Source: Streptomyces coelicoflavus (GTDB lineage Bacteria; Actinomycetota; Actinomycetes; Streptomycetales; Streptomycetaceae). Taken from it: DNA of 64,000 bases. Where the stretch lies: NCBI RefSeq assembly GCF_003112555.1, contig NZ_BEWB01000002.1:558001-622000 (forward strand), read 5' to 3'. This document shows positions 1 through 8,767 of the stretch, piece after piece; positions within the stretch are counted from its first letter, which is position 1; each line of letters opens with the position of its first letter. The notes beneath the pieces are model-generated. The model saw only the letters and a program-made list of their open reading frames with translations. It was not told the DNA's origin and searched no databases. A program made the position numbers and the translations under genes.

Positions 1-1
1 C

Positions 2-712
2 GTCGTCGCCCACGGCAGCCGCGACCCGCGCGCGCTGAGCACCGTACGGGCGCTCCTCGACCGGGTCGGCGCCCTGCGCCCCGCCCTGCCGGTGCACCTG
101 GGCCACATAGAACTGAACGCCCCCCTCCTCCCCGGCACACTGGCCGGGCTCGGCGACGGGGAGGCGGTCCTCGTCCCGCTCCTCCTCAGCCGCGGTCACC
201 ACGTCGAGCGGGACATCCCCGACATGGCGGGGTCCTCCCCGGCCCGCACCCGCGTGGCCGCCCCGCTCGGCCCGCACCCCCTCCTCGTGGACGCCCTGCA
301 CGCCCGCCTCACGGAGGCCGGCTGGCCCTCCCACCCGGGCCCGGACCACGCCGTCGTCCTCGCCTCCGCCGGCTCCCGTGCCCCGGCCTCCCGCACGGAC
401 ACGTCCCGCACGGCGGCACTCCTCGCCGCCCGCCTGGGCGCCCCGGTCGTCCCGGCGTACGCCTCGGCGGCGACGCCGACGGTCCCGGAGGCCGTCCGCG
501 CGCTGACCGCCCGGGGCTACCGCCGGGTGGCCGTCGCCTCCTGCTTCACGGCCCCGGGCCGTTTCGCGGCACAGTGCGCGGCAGCGGCCCCGTGGATCGC
601 CTCGGAGCCCCTGGGCACCCACCCGTCGATGGCCCGCCTGCTGCTGCACCGCTACGACGAGGCGGTGAAGACGAGCAGCAGCCTGAAGCCCAGGGCGCCG
701 GCAACCCCCTGA
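2..712 (+). CDS. Sirohydrochlorin chelatase / CbiX-family protein (5' end outside window)
   Basis: This is the C-terminal part of a CbiX/SirB-type chelatase, a family that inserts Co or Fe into sirohydrochlorin-type tetrapyrroles. The frame is already open at base 2 and reads [11 protein letters not shown], the N-terminal metal-binding His motif, so the true start lies just left of the window; the in-frame ATG at 92 is internal. A second conserved His lies in [13 protein letters not shown]. The second half ([20 protein letters not shown]) repeats the fold with the catalytic His replaced, as in long two-lobed CbiX proteins. The stop is at 710-712. The exact substrate (siroheme or cobalamin branch) cannot be told from the sequence. 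No tetrapyrrole neighbours are visible, but the left flank is unseen. Confidence 0.8.
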   Translation, partial: VVAHGSRDPRALSTVRALLDRVGALRPALPVHLGHIELNAPLLPGTLAGLGDGEAVLVPLLLSRGHHVERDIPDMAGSSPARTRVAAPLGPHPLLVDALHARLTEAGWPSHPGPDHAVVLASAGSRAPASRTDTSRTAALLAARLGAPVVPAYASAATPTVPEAVRALTARGYRRVAVASCFTAPGRFAAQCAAAAPWIASEPLGTHPSMARLLLHRYDEAVKTSSSLKPRAPATP

Positions 713-780
713 GGGGCGCGGGACTGTTTCGACATGCGGCTCCGCCGCGGGGCGCGACCGGCCACGACGCACGCCGCACT
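711..780. repeat. Streptomyces-type dispersed intergenic repeat with hairpin
   Basis: Immediately after the chelatase stop is a GC-rich stretch beginning GGGGCGCGGGACTGTTTCGA, with a hairpin GCGGC-TCC-GCCGC at 736-748 followed by GGGCGCGACC. From memory, near-identical segments are scattered through Streptomyces intergenic regions. Here it could act as a 3' stem-loop for the upstream gene. The assignment as a dispersed family rests on recollection; the hairpin is seen directly. Confidence 0.45.
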
Positions 781-851
781 CGCTCAACGGACACCACCCG
801 GCACACGCATCGGCGCGCCACCTGTCACACCTTCCGCATACTGTTCACGGC

Positions 852-2126
852 ATGGAAGGCACAGGCACCCCACCCCCGTACGACCCCACGTCAGTGGCCC
901 GCTATGCACCCGAACCGGACAAACGCCCCGGCCGCACCGCCTTCCAGCGCGACCGCGCCCGCATCCTGCACTCCGCTGCCCTGCGCCGCCTCGCCGGGAA
1001 GACGCAGGTCGTCGCGCCGGGGGAGGGCAGCCCCGTCTGGGACGCCAGCCCCCGCACCCGCCTCACGCACTCCCTGGAGTGCGCCCAGGTCGGCCGGGAG
1101 CTGGGCGCCGCCCTGGGCTGCGACCCCGACCTCGTCGAGGCCGCCTGCCTTGCGCACGACCTGGGCCACCCGCCCTTCGGGCACAACGGCGAGCAGGCGC
1201 TCAACGCGTTCGCCGAGGACTGCGGCGGCTTCGAGGGCAACGCCCAGTCCCTGCGCCTCCTCACCCGCATCGAACCCAAGCGGTTCACCGAGGACGGCTC
1301 CGTCGGACTCAACCTCACCCGCGCCACCCTCGACGCCGCGACCAAGTACCCCTGGCCGCGCGGCGCGCACCCCAGCGACCCGCTCTCGCGCAAGTTCGGC
1401 GTGTACGACGACGACCGGCCCGTCTTCGAGTGGCTCCGCGAGGACGCCCCCGGCGCCCGCACCTGCTTCGAGGCCCAGGTCATGGACTGGGCCGACGACG
1501 TGGCGTACTCCGTGCACGACGTCGAGGACGGCCTGCACGCCGGCCACATCGACCCGAACTGCCTGCTCGCCGACCCCGAGCGCGAGGCCGTCTTCGCCAC
1601 GGCCGTCGGACGGTACGTCCCGGCCGGCACCGACCACGCCGAGCTGGCCGCCGCCCTCGACCGGCTCCTCGCCCAGGACTGGTGGCCGCACGGCTACGAC
1701 GGCTCGGCCGTCGCCCAGGCCCGGCTCAAGGACGCCACCAGCCAGCTCATCGGCCGCTTCTGCCTCGCCGCCGAGGCCGCCACCCGGGCGGCGTACGGAG
1801 GCGGCCGGCTCACCCGGTACACCGCCGAGCTGGTGGTGCCGCGCGCGACCCGCATGGAGTGCGCCGTGCTCAAGGCGGTCGCCGTCCGGTACGTCATGCA
1901 GCGCACCGAGCAGGAGCGGCTCCGCGCCGACCAGCGGATCGTCGTCGCGGAGCTGGCCGAGGCGCTGACCGCCCGCGCACCGGACGGGCTCGACCCCCAG
2001 TTCCGCGCCCTGTTCGACGCGGCCGACGGCGACCGGGCCCGCAAACGGGTGATCGTCGACCAGATCGCCTCCCTCACCGACGCCTCGGCCCGCTCGCTTC
2101 ACGCCCGTCTGACGGGGCATCCATGA
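852..2126 (+). CDS. dgt: Deoxyguanosinetriphosphate triphosphohydrolase-like protein
   Basis: This is a 424-aa HD-domain dNTP triphosphohydrolase, which cleaves dGTP (or other dNTPs) to the deoxynucleoside and triphosphate. The metal-binding set is intact: His73 in LTHSLE, the His-Asp pair 102-103 in [10 protein letters not shown], and a late Asp in DWADDVAYS near residue 215. Length and N-terminus fit the dGTPase-like family. ATG 852 has no recognisable Shine-Dalgarno. A TANNNT-like hexamer CATACT at 836-841 lies only about 10 nt upstream, so the mRNA may be nearly leaderless. In other Streptomyces this gene also sits close to dnaG. Confidence 0.93.
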   Translation: MEGTGTPPPYDPTSVARYAPEPDKRPGRTAFQRDRARILHSAALRRLAGKTQVVAPGEGSPVWDASPRTRLTHSLECAQVGRELGAALGCDPDLVEAACLAHDLGHPPFGHNGEQALNAFAEDCGGFEGNAQSLRLLTRIEPKRFTEDGSVGLNLTRATLDAATKYPWPRGAHPSDPLSRKFGVYDDDRPVFEWLREDAPGARTCFEAQVMDWADDVAYSVHDVEDGLHAGHIDPNCLLADPEREAVFATAVGRYVPAGTDHAELAAALDRLLAQDWWPHGYDGSAVAQARLKDATSQLIGRFCLAAEAATRAAYGGGRLTRYTAELVVPRATRMECAVLKAVAVRYVMQRTEQERLRADQRIVVAELAEALTARAPDGLDPQFRALFDAADGDRARKRVIVDQIASLTDASARSLHARLTGHP

Positions 2127-2232
2127 GACTGGCGGCGGGACGGGTGTGACCCGGCGCCCGAAACGCGGTACAACGCGGTACTCGGGCGGTCGGAACACGG
2201 CAGGTCGTGGCCTGAACGGGTCCTTCCCCCTT

Positions 2233-2254
2233 CCCGCACCACGCCACGTGCGGG
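2233..2254. promoter_or_regulatory. 7-bp inverted repeat upstream of the FAD oxidoreductase
   Basis: CCCGCAC (2233-2239) and GTGCGGG (2248-2254) form a perfect inverted repeat with an 8-nt loop, ending about 40 bp before the GTG start at 2295. It could be an operator or a 5'-UTR hairpin. No regulator is identifiable nearby. Confidence 0.3.
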
Positions 2255-2294
2255 ACGCTCGCATGTGGCGGCACCCTGACGAGGAGGCAGACAA

Positions 2295-3560
2295 GTGGTC
2301 GACGCGGATCAGACATTCGTCATCGTCGGAGGCGGCCTGGCGGGCGCGAAGGCGGCCGAGACGCTCCGCACGGAGGGCTTCACCGGCCGGGTGATCCTCA
2401 TCTGCGACGAACGCGACCACCCCTACGAGCGCCCGCCGCTGTCCAAGGGCTACCTCCTCGGCAAGGAGGAACGCGACAGCGTCTTCGTGCACGAGCCCGC
2501 CTGGTACGCCCGGCACGACATCGAGCTGCACCTCGGCCAGACCGTCGTCGCGATCGACCGCGCCGCCAGGACCGTCCACTACGGCGACGACGGCACCCAC
2601 GTCAGGTACGACAAGCTGCTCATCGCGACCGGCGCCGAGCCGCGCCGCCTCGACGTCCCCGGCACCGACCTCGCGGGCGTCCACCACCTGCGCCGGCTGG
2701 CCCACGCCGAGCGCCTCAAGGGCGTCCTCGGCTCCCTCGGCCGGGACAACGGCCACCTGGTCGTCGCCGGCGCGGGCTGGATCGGCCTGGAGGTCGCGGC
2801 GGCGGCCCGCGAGTACGGGGCCGAGGTCACCGTCATCGAGCCGGCCCCCACCCCGCTGCACGGCGTCCTCGGCCCCGAGCTGGGCTCCGTCTTCGCCGAG
2901 CTGCACGAGGCGCGCGGCGTCCGCTTCCGCTTCGGCGTGAAGCTGACCGAGATCGTCGGCCAGGACGGCATGGTGCTCGCCGCCCGCACCGACGACGGCG
3001 AGGAGCACCCCGCCCACGACGTGCTCGCCGCGATCGGCGCCGCCCCGCGCACCGCGCTCGCCCAGGCGGCCGGACTGGAGATCGCCGACCGCGCGGTCGG
3101 CGGCGGCATCGTCGTCGACGCGAACCTGCGCACCTCCGACCCGGACATCTACGCGGCCGGTGACGTGGCCTCCTTCCACCACGCCCTCTTCGACACCCGG
3201 CTGCGCGTGGAGCACTGGGCCAACGCCCTGAACGGCGGCCCGGCAGCCGCCCGCGCGATGCTCGGCAAGGGCCTCGCCCACGACCGCGTGCCCTACTTCT
3301 TCACCGACCAGTACGACCTGGGCATGGAGTACTCCGGCTGGGCGCCCGCCGGGTCCTACGACCAGGTGGTGATCCGCGGGGACGCGGCGAAGCGCGAGTT
3401 CATCGCCTTCTGGGTGAAGGAGGGCCGCGTGCTGGCCGGGATGAACGTCAACGTGTGGGACGTCACGGAGCCGATCCAGCAGCTGATCCGCTCGAAGACC
3501 CGGGTGGACACGGAGGCGCTGGCAAACCCGCACGTATCCCTCGAAAGCCTCGTCGCATAG
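2295..3560 (+). CDS. FAD-dependent NAD(P)H oxidoreductase, ferredoxin-reductase family
   Basis: This is a 421-aa two-dinucleotide-binding flavoprotein. The FAD motif is VIVGGGLAGAKAAE near residues 9-22. It is followed by PPLSKGYLLG, typical of ferredoxin/rubredoxin reductases of oxygenase systems, then ATGAEPRRL. The NAD(P)-binding motif VVAGAGWIGLEVAA is near 156-169, and the second FAD contact DIYAAGDVASF is near 285. The C-terminal reductase domain (WVKEGRVLAGMNVNVWDV) is present. GTG 2295 is chosen because GAGGAGG sits 8 nt upstream. The family transfers electrons from NAD(P)H to a ferredoxin or similar carrier. No P450 or ferredoxin is adjacent, so the partner is unknown. Confidence 0.88.
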   Translation: MVDADQTFVIVGGGLAGAKAAETLRTEGFTGRVILICDERDHPYERPPLSKGYLLGKEERDSVFVHEPAWYARHDIELHLGQTVVAIDRAARTVHYGDDGTHVRYDKLLIATGAEPRRLDVPGTDLAGVHHLRRLAHAERLKGVLGSLGRDNGHLVVAGAGWIGLEVAAAAREYGAEVTVIEPAPTPLHGVLGPELGSVFAELHEARGVRFRFGVKLTEIVGQDGMVLAARTDDGEEHPAHDVLAAIGAAPRTALAQAAGLEIADRAVGGGIVVDANLRTSDPDIYAAGDVASFHHALFDTRLRVEHWANALNGGPAAARAMLGKGLAHDRVPYFFTDQYDLGMEYSGWAPAGSYDQVVIRGDAAKREFIAFWVKEGRVLAGMNVNVWDVTEPIQQLIRSKTRVDTEALANPHVSLESLVA

Positions 3561-3589
3561 TTGTCGGTCCGCCCCCGTAGACTTCACGC

Positions 3590-5515
3590 GTGGCAGGACG
3601 GATCAACGACGAGGACGTGAAGGCGGTACGGGACGCGGTCCCGATCGACGCCGTCGTCTCGGAGTACCTCCAGCTGCGCAACGCAGGCGGCGGCAACCTG
3701 AAGGGGCTGTGCCCCTTCCACGACGAGAAGTCGCCGTCCTTCCAGGTCAGTCCGAGCAAGGGGTTCTTCCACTGCTTCGGCTGCCAGGAGGGCGGCGACA
3801 CCATCACGTTCGTGATGAAGATCGACCACCTCACCTTCTCGGAGGCGGTCGAGCGCCTGGCCGGCCAGGTGGGCATCACGCTGCGCTACGAGGAGGGCGG
3901 GTACAACCCCTCCCACCAGCGCGGAGAGCGCATCCGTCTGGTCGAGGCCCACAAGATCGCCGCCCAGTGGTACGCGGAACAGCTCGCGACCGGCCCCGAG
4001 GCGGACACCGGCCGCGCCTTCCTCGCCGACCGCGGTTTCGACCAGGCCGCCGCCGAGCACTTCGGCGTCGGCTACAGCCCGCAGGGCTGGGACCACCTCA
4101 CCCGCTTCCTGCGCGGCAAGGGCTTCAGCGACAAGGAGCTGCTGCTCTCCGGCCTCTCCCAGGAGGGCCGCCGCGGCCCCATCGACCGCTTCCGCGGCCG
4201 GCTGATGTGGCCCATCCGCGACATCGGCGGCGACGTCGTCGGCTTCGGCGCCCGCAAGCTCTACGAGGCGGACAACGGCCCGAAGTACCTGAACACCCCC
4301 GAGACCGCGATCTACAAGAAGTCCCAGGTCCTCTACGGCATCGACCTCGCCAAGAAGGACATCGCGAAGGCGTCCCGCGCCGTCGTCGTCGAGGGCTACA
4401 CCGACGTCATGGCCTGCCACCTCGCCGGCGTCACCACCGCCATCGCGACCTGCGGCACCGCCTTCGGCGGCGACCACATCAAGATCCTGCGCCGGCTCCT
4501 GATGGACAACGGCTCGGCCCGCGTGATCTTCACCTTCGACGGCGACGCGGCCGGCCAGAAGGCGGCCCTGCGCGCCTTCGAGGACGACCAGAAGTTCGCC
4601 GCCGAGACCTACATCGCCATCGCCCCCGACGGCATGGACCCCTGCGACCTGCGCCTGGCCAAGGGCGACGACGCGGTCGCCGACCTGGTCGAGCCGCGCA
4701 CCCCGCTCTTCGAGTTCGCGCTCCGCCAGATCGTCGCCCGCTACGACCTGGACACCCCGGCGGGCCGCGCCTCGGCCCTCGACGAGGCCGCGCCGGTCGT
4801 CGCCCGGATCAAGAACAGCGGCGCCCAGCACGAGGTCGCCGTGCAGCTCGCCGGCATGCTCGGCATCCTCGACACCCAGTTCGTGGTCAAGCGGATCGCC
4901 CAGCTCGCCCGCTGGGCCCGCGACCGCGGCGGCAAGGGCCCCGCGCCCGACCAGCGGCAGCGCGGCGGCGCCCCGCAGCACCGGTCCGGGCCCCTGACAT
5001 CCGCCCCCCGGGGCCCGGCCCTCAACCTCCGCAACCCGGTCTTCGCCACCGAACGCGAGCTGCTCAAGCTCGCCCTCCAGCGCCCCGAGCTGGTCTCCCC
5101 GGCCTTCGACGCGTACGGCGTCGACGAGTTCACCGCCCAGCCCTACGCCGCCGTACGAGAGGCGATCATGGAAGCGGGCGGCGCCGAGTTCGGCGTCCAG
5201 GACCCGCAGGACTACCTGGTCCGGGTCCGCGAGGCCGCCCCCGACGACGCGGTCCGCGCCATGGTCACCGAACTCGCGGTCGAGGCGATCATGCTGCACC
5301 GCGGCGTGAAGGGCGTCGACGAGGTCTACGCCGGCGCCCAGCTCGTCACCGTCCGCCGCCGCGCCGTCGAGCGCCGCATCCGCGACATCACCGGCCGCCT
5401 CACCCGCCTCTCCGGCCACGGCGACCCCGCCGAACTGGCCGCCGTCCAGAACGAGCTGTGGATCCTCCAGCAGTACGACCAGAACCTGCGCGAACACGGC
5501 GCCGCCGCGCTCTAG
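3590..5515 (+). CDS. dnaG: DNA primase
   Basis: This 641-aa bacterial DnaG synthesises RNA primers at the replication fork. The N-terminal CHC2 zinc-binding domain is intact: Cys41 and His44 in CPFHDEKSPSF, and Cys62 and Cys65 in FHCFGC. The TOPRIM catalytic domain shows VVVEGYTDVMA near residue 265 with the catalytic Glu, and the acidic FTFDGDAAGQKAA near 315. The C-terminal DnaB-interaction region is present, and a Gly/Pro/Gln-rich linker lies near 445-470. The GTG start at 3590 gives the expected N-terminus (MAGRINDEDVKAVRDAV). It lies only 29 bp after the flavoprotein gene and 216 bp before the sigma factor start. Confidence 0.97.
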   Translation: MAGRINDEDVKAVRDAVPIDAVVSEYLQLRNAGGGNLKGLCPFHDEKSPSFQVSPSKGFFHCFGCQEGGDTITFVMKIDHLTFSEAVERLAGQVGITLRYEEGGYNPSHQRGERIRLVEAHKIAAQWYAEQLATGPEADTGRAFLADRGFDQAAAEHFGVGYSPQGWDHLTRFLRGKGFSDKELLLSGLSQEGRRGPIDRFRGRLMWPIRDIGGDVVGFGARKLYEADNGPKYLNTPETAIYKKSQVLYGIDLAKKDIAKASRAVVVEGYTDVMACHLAGVTTAIATCGTAFGGDHIKILRRLLMDNGSARVIFTFDGDAAGQKAALRAFEDDQKFAAETYIAIAPDGMDPCDLRLAKGDDAVADLVEPRTPLFEFALRQIVARYDLDTPAGRASALDEAAPVVARIKNSGAQHEVAVQLAGMLGILDTQFVVKRIAQLARWARDRGGKGPAPDQRQRGGAPQHRSGPLTSAPRGPALNLRNPVFATERELLKLALQRPELVSPAFDAYGVDEFTAQPYAAVREAIMEAGGAEFGVQDPQDYLVRVREAAPDDAVRAMVTELAVEAIMLHRGVKGVDEVYAGAQLVTVRRRAVERRIRDITGRLTRLSGHGDPAELAAVQNELWILQQYDQNLREHGAAAL

Positions 5516-5731
5516 GAGGGCCTCCGGAGGCACTCGCGGGTTACCCGTCGGTCACGGCCCGGACGCAAAAAGTCACCGCACGACCCTCGTGGCGGTGATG
5601 TGTCGTACCCCACACTGGGGGCGGTACCTGAGTGCACGCGTGCGAGGCGGACGGCGGTGAGTGAGCCGGCTCCGCCCCCGACGTACCGCCGCCGGCCCCC
5701 GCCGGCCGCGTCCATCCTGGAGGTCGCCCCC

Positions 5732-6829
5732 GTGCAGACCCAGACCCTCACCCAGACCGACACCGGTACCGGTGGTGCGGAGCCGGTCGCGGAGCGCGGC
5801 ACGCTCGTCGCGATGCCCGCGCAGCCCGGTGCCGGGCCGGCCGTGCACCACCCGGGCGGCCCCGCGGACGCCCCCGCGCCCGCCGAACCGCCGCCGCCCA
5901 CCCGTACGGAGTCCGGCGGCCCCTCCTCCGACCTGTTCCGGCAGTACCTGCGCGAGATCGGCCGGATCCCGCTGCTCTCCGCGGCCGAGGAGGTCGACCT
6001 CGCCCGGCGGGTGGAGGCCGGCCTGTTCGCCGAGGAGAAGCTGCGGCGCACCCCGGGCCTGGACGACCGCCTCGCCCTCGACCTCGACCGGCTCGTCGTC
6101 ATGGGCCGCCTCGCCAAGCGGCGCCTGATCGAGGCCAACCTGCGGCTCGTGGTGTCGGTGGCCAAGCGGTACGTGGGGCGCGGGCTGACCATGCTCGACC
6201 TGGTCCAGGAGGGCAACCTGGGGCTGATCCGGGCCGTCGAGAAGTTCGACTACGCCCGCGGCTACAAGTTCTCCACCTACGCCACCTGGTGGATCCGCCA
6301 GGCCATGTCCCGCGCCCTGGCCGACCAGGCCCGCACCATCCGCGTCCCCGTCCACGTCGTGGAGCTGATCAACCGGGTCGTCCGCGTCCAGCGCCGGATG
6401 CTCCAGGAACGCGGCTACGAGCCGACCCCGCGGGAGGTCGCCGCCCACCTGGACCTGCCCGCCGAACGCGTCGGCGAGGTGCTGCGGCTGGCCCAGGAAC
6501 CGGTGTCGCTGTACACGCCGGTCGGCGAGGAGGAGGACGTCGCCCTCGGCGACCTCATCGAGGACGGCGACGCCGCCAGCCCCGTCGAGTCGGCCGCGTT
6601 CCTGCTGCTGCGCCAGCACCTGGAGGCGGTGCTCTCCACCCTCGGCGAACGCGAACGCAAGGTCGTCCAGCTCCGCTACGGCCTGGTCGACGGCCGCCCC
6701 CGCACCCTGGAGGAGATAGGCCGCCTCTTCGGCGTCACCCGCGAACGCATCCGCCAGATCGAGTCCAAGACCCTCAACAAACTCCGCGACCACGCCTACG
6801 CGGACCAGCTGAGGGGCTACCTGGACTGA
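5732..6829 (+). CDS. hrdA: RNA polymerase principal-like sigma factor (HrdA type)
   Basis: This is a group 1/2 sigma-70 factor. Region 1.2 ([16 protein letters not shown]) is followed by region 2 with the core-binding and -10 recognition helices ([19 protein letters not shown]), region 3, and region 4 with the -35 helix-turn-helix ([19 protein letters not shown]). It lacks the long N-terminal extension of HrdB. Adjacency to dnaG suggests the HrdA paralogue. GTG 5732 is chosen because GGAGG lies 8 nt upstream. Two further in-frame GTGs, at 5600 (44 codons longer) and 5657, are possible, and the frame is open to 5600. It converges on the ABC gene, with only 9 bp between stops. Identity as a sigma factor is certain; which Hrd paralogue is inferred. 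Confidence 0.88.
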   Translation: MQTQTLTQTDTGTGGAEPVAERGTLVAMPAQPGAGPAVHHPGGPADAPAPAEPPPPTRTESGGPSSDLFRQYLREIGRIPLLSAAEEVDLARRVEAGLFAEEKLRRTPGLDDRLALDLDRLVVMGRLAKRRLIEANLRLVVSVAKRYVGRGLTMLDLVQEGNLGLIRAVEKFDYARGYKFSTYATWWIRQAMSRALADQARTIRVPVHVVELINRVVRVQRRMLQERGYEPTPREVAAHLDLPAERVGEVLRLAQEPVSLYTPVGEEEDVALGDLIEDGDAASPVESAAFLLLRQHLEAVLSTLGERERKVVQLRYGLVDGRPRTLEEIGRLFGVTRERIRQIESKTLNKLRDHAYADQLRGYLD

Positions 6830-6838
6830 CCCCCCGCC

Positions 6839-8767
6839 TCACCCCACCTCGGCCACGGCCTCCGCGAACTGCGCCTTGTACAGCCGCGCGTACGCGCCGT
6901 CCGCGGCCAGCAGCTCCGCGTGCGCCCCCTGCTCCACGATCGCCCCGTCCTCCATCACCAGAATCGTGTCCGCGTCCCGGATCGTCGACAGCCGGTGCGC
7001 GATCACGAACGACGTCCGCCCGTGCGCCAGCTTGGCCATCGCCTTCTGGATCAGCACCTCCGTGCGGGTGTCCACGGACGACGTCGCCTCGTCCAGCACC
7101 AGGATCACCGGGTCGGACAGGAACGCCCGCGCGATGGTGACGAGCTGCTTCTCACCCGCGCTCACCCCCGTGCCCTCGTCGTCGATCACCGTGTCGTAGC
7201 CGTCGGGCAGCGTCCGTACGAACCGGTCGGCGTGCGCGGCCCGCGCGGCCTCCTCGATCTCCCCGCGGGTGACCTCCCGCGAGGCCCCGTACGCGATGTT
7301 CTCCGCGATGGTGCCGCCGAACAGCCAGGTGTCCTGGAGCACCATGCCGATGCCGGCCCGCAGCTCGTCCCGGGACATCTTCGCGATGTCGACGCCGTCC
7401 AGGGCGATCCGCCCGCCGGAGACCTCGTAGAACCGCATCAGCAGGTTGACCAGGGTCGTCTTGCCGGCCCCGGTCGGCCCGACGATGGCGACCGTGTGGC
7501 CCGGCTCCACCTTCAGCGACAGGTCCTCGATCAGCGGCTTCTCGGGGTCGTAACGGAAGGACACGTGGTCCAGTTCCACCCGCCCGCGCAGGTCCTCGGG
7601 CCGCACGCCCGGGATGGGGTCCGCCGACTGCTCCTCCGCGTCGAGCAGCTCGAAGATCCGCTCCGCCGACGCCACGCCCGACTGCACCAGGTTCGCCATC
7701 GACGCGACCTGCGTCAGCGGCATCGAGAACTGCCGGGAGTACTGGATGAAGGCCTGCACGTCGCCGATGGACAGCTGGCCCGAGGCCACCCGCAGTCCGC
7801 CGACCACCGCGACCAGCACGTAGTTCAGGTTGGAGACGAACATCATCAGCGGCTGCATGATCCCGCTGTTGAACTGTGCCTTGAACCCGGCCTCGTACAG
7901 CGCGTCGTTCTGCTCGGCGAACTGCTTGGCCGACTCCTCCTGCCGCCCGAACACCTTCACCAGCGTGTGCCCGGTGTACATCTCCTCGATGTGCGCGTTC
8001 AGCTGCCCCGTCGAGCGCCACTGCTGCACGAACTGCGGCTGCGACCGCTTGCCCACCCGCGTGGCCACCACGAAGGACAGCGGCACGGTGATCAGGGCGA
8101 CCAGCGCCAGGATCCAGGAGACGTAGAACATCATCGCCAGCACGCCGATGATGGTGAGCAGCGAGTTGATCAGCTGGCCCATCGACTGCTGGAGGGTCTG
8201 CTGGATGTTGTCGATGTCGTTCGTCGCGCGGCTCAGCACCTCGCCGCGTTGGCGCTTGTCGAAGTAGGACAGCGGCAGCCTGGACAGCTTCGTCTGCACG
8301 TGCTCGCGCAGCCGGAACATCGTCCGGTTGACCGTGCGGTTGACCAGCCGCGTCGCCACCGCCATCAGCAGACCGGCCACCGCGAAGGTCGCCAGCGCCA
8401 GGAGCAGCACCTCGCCGACCGCGCCGAAGTCGATGCCCTGCCCCGGGGTGAAGTCCGTGCTGCGGAGCATGTCGGCGACGTTGCCGTCCCCCTGCTCGCG
8501 CATGTTGTCCAGGACCTGTTCCTTCGTGGCCCCGGACGGCATGTCCCGCCCGACGATGCCCGCGAAGACCAGGTCGGTGGCCCGGCCGAGGATCTTCGGC
8601 CCGACCACGTTGAGGCCGACGCTGACGACGACGCACGCCAGCAGCGTGAACAGCGTCGCCCGCTCCGGCCGGAACTGGGCGACGAGCCGCTTGCCCGACC
8701 CCTTGAAGTCCATCGACCGCTGGTCGGGTCCGCCCCCGGCCATCATGCGACCCGCAGGCCCCGCCAT
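6839..8767 (-). CDS. ABC exporter, fused membrane and ATPase subunit (consensus-site partner)
   Basis: This 642-aa half-transporter has six N-terminal membrane helices followed by one nucleotide-binding domain. Walker A is GPTGAGKTTL near residue 429, the signature is a variant (VSAGEKQL, not LSGGQ) near 534, and Walker B is ILVLDEATSSVD near 555 with the catalytic Glu. The H-loop is VIAHRLSTI. The start is the ATG whose A is base 8767; it overlaps the stop of the upstream partner gene as TGATG, so the two are translationally coupled and probably form a heterodimer. Pairs of this kind export hydrophobic compounds, lipids or drugs; the substrate is unknown. Confidence 0.92.
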   Translation of the reverse strand: MAGPAGRMMAGGGPDQRSMDFKGSGKRLVAQFRPERATLFTLLACVVVSVGLNVVGPKILGRATDLVFAGIVGRDMPSGATKEQVLDNMREQGDGNVADMLRSTDFTPGQGIDFGAVGEVLLLALATFAVAGLLMAVATRLVNRTVNRTMFRLREHVQTKLSRLPLSYFDKRQRGEVLSRATNDIDNIQQTLQQSMGQLINSLLTIIGVLAMMFYVSWILALVALITVPLSFVVATRVGKRSQPQFVQQWRSTGQLNAHIEEMYTGHTLVKVFGRQEESAKQFAEQNDALYEAGFKAQFNSGIMQPLMMFVSNLNYVLVAVVGGLRVASGQLSIGDVQAFIQYSRQFSMPLTQVASMANLVQSGVASAERIFELLDAEEQSADPIPGVRPEDLRGRVELDHVSFRYDPEKPLIEDLSLKVEPGHTVAIVGPTGAGKTTLVNLLMRFYEVSGGRIALDGVDIAKMSRDELRAGIGMVLQDTWLFGGTIAENIAYGASREVTRGEIEEAARAAHADRFVRTLPDGYDTVIDDEGTGVSAGEKQLVTIARAFLSDPVILVLDEATSSVDTRTEVLIQKAMAKLAHGRTSFVIAHRLSTIRDADTILVMEDGAIVEQGAHAELLAADGAYARLYKAQFAEAVAEVG

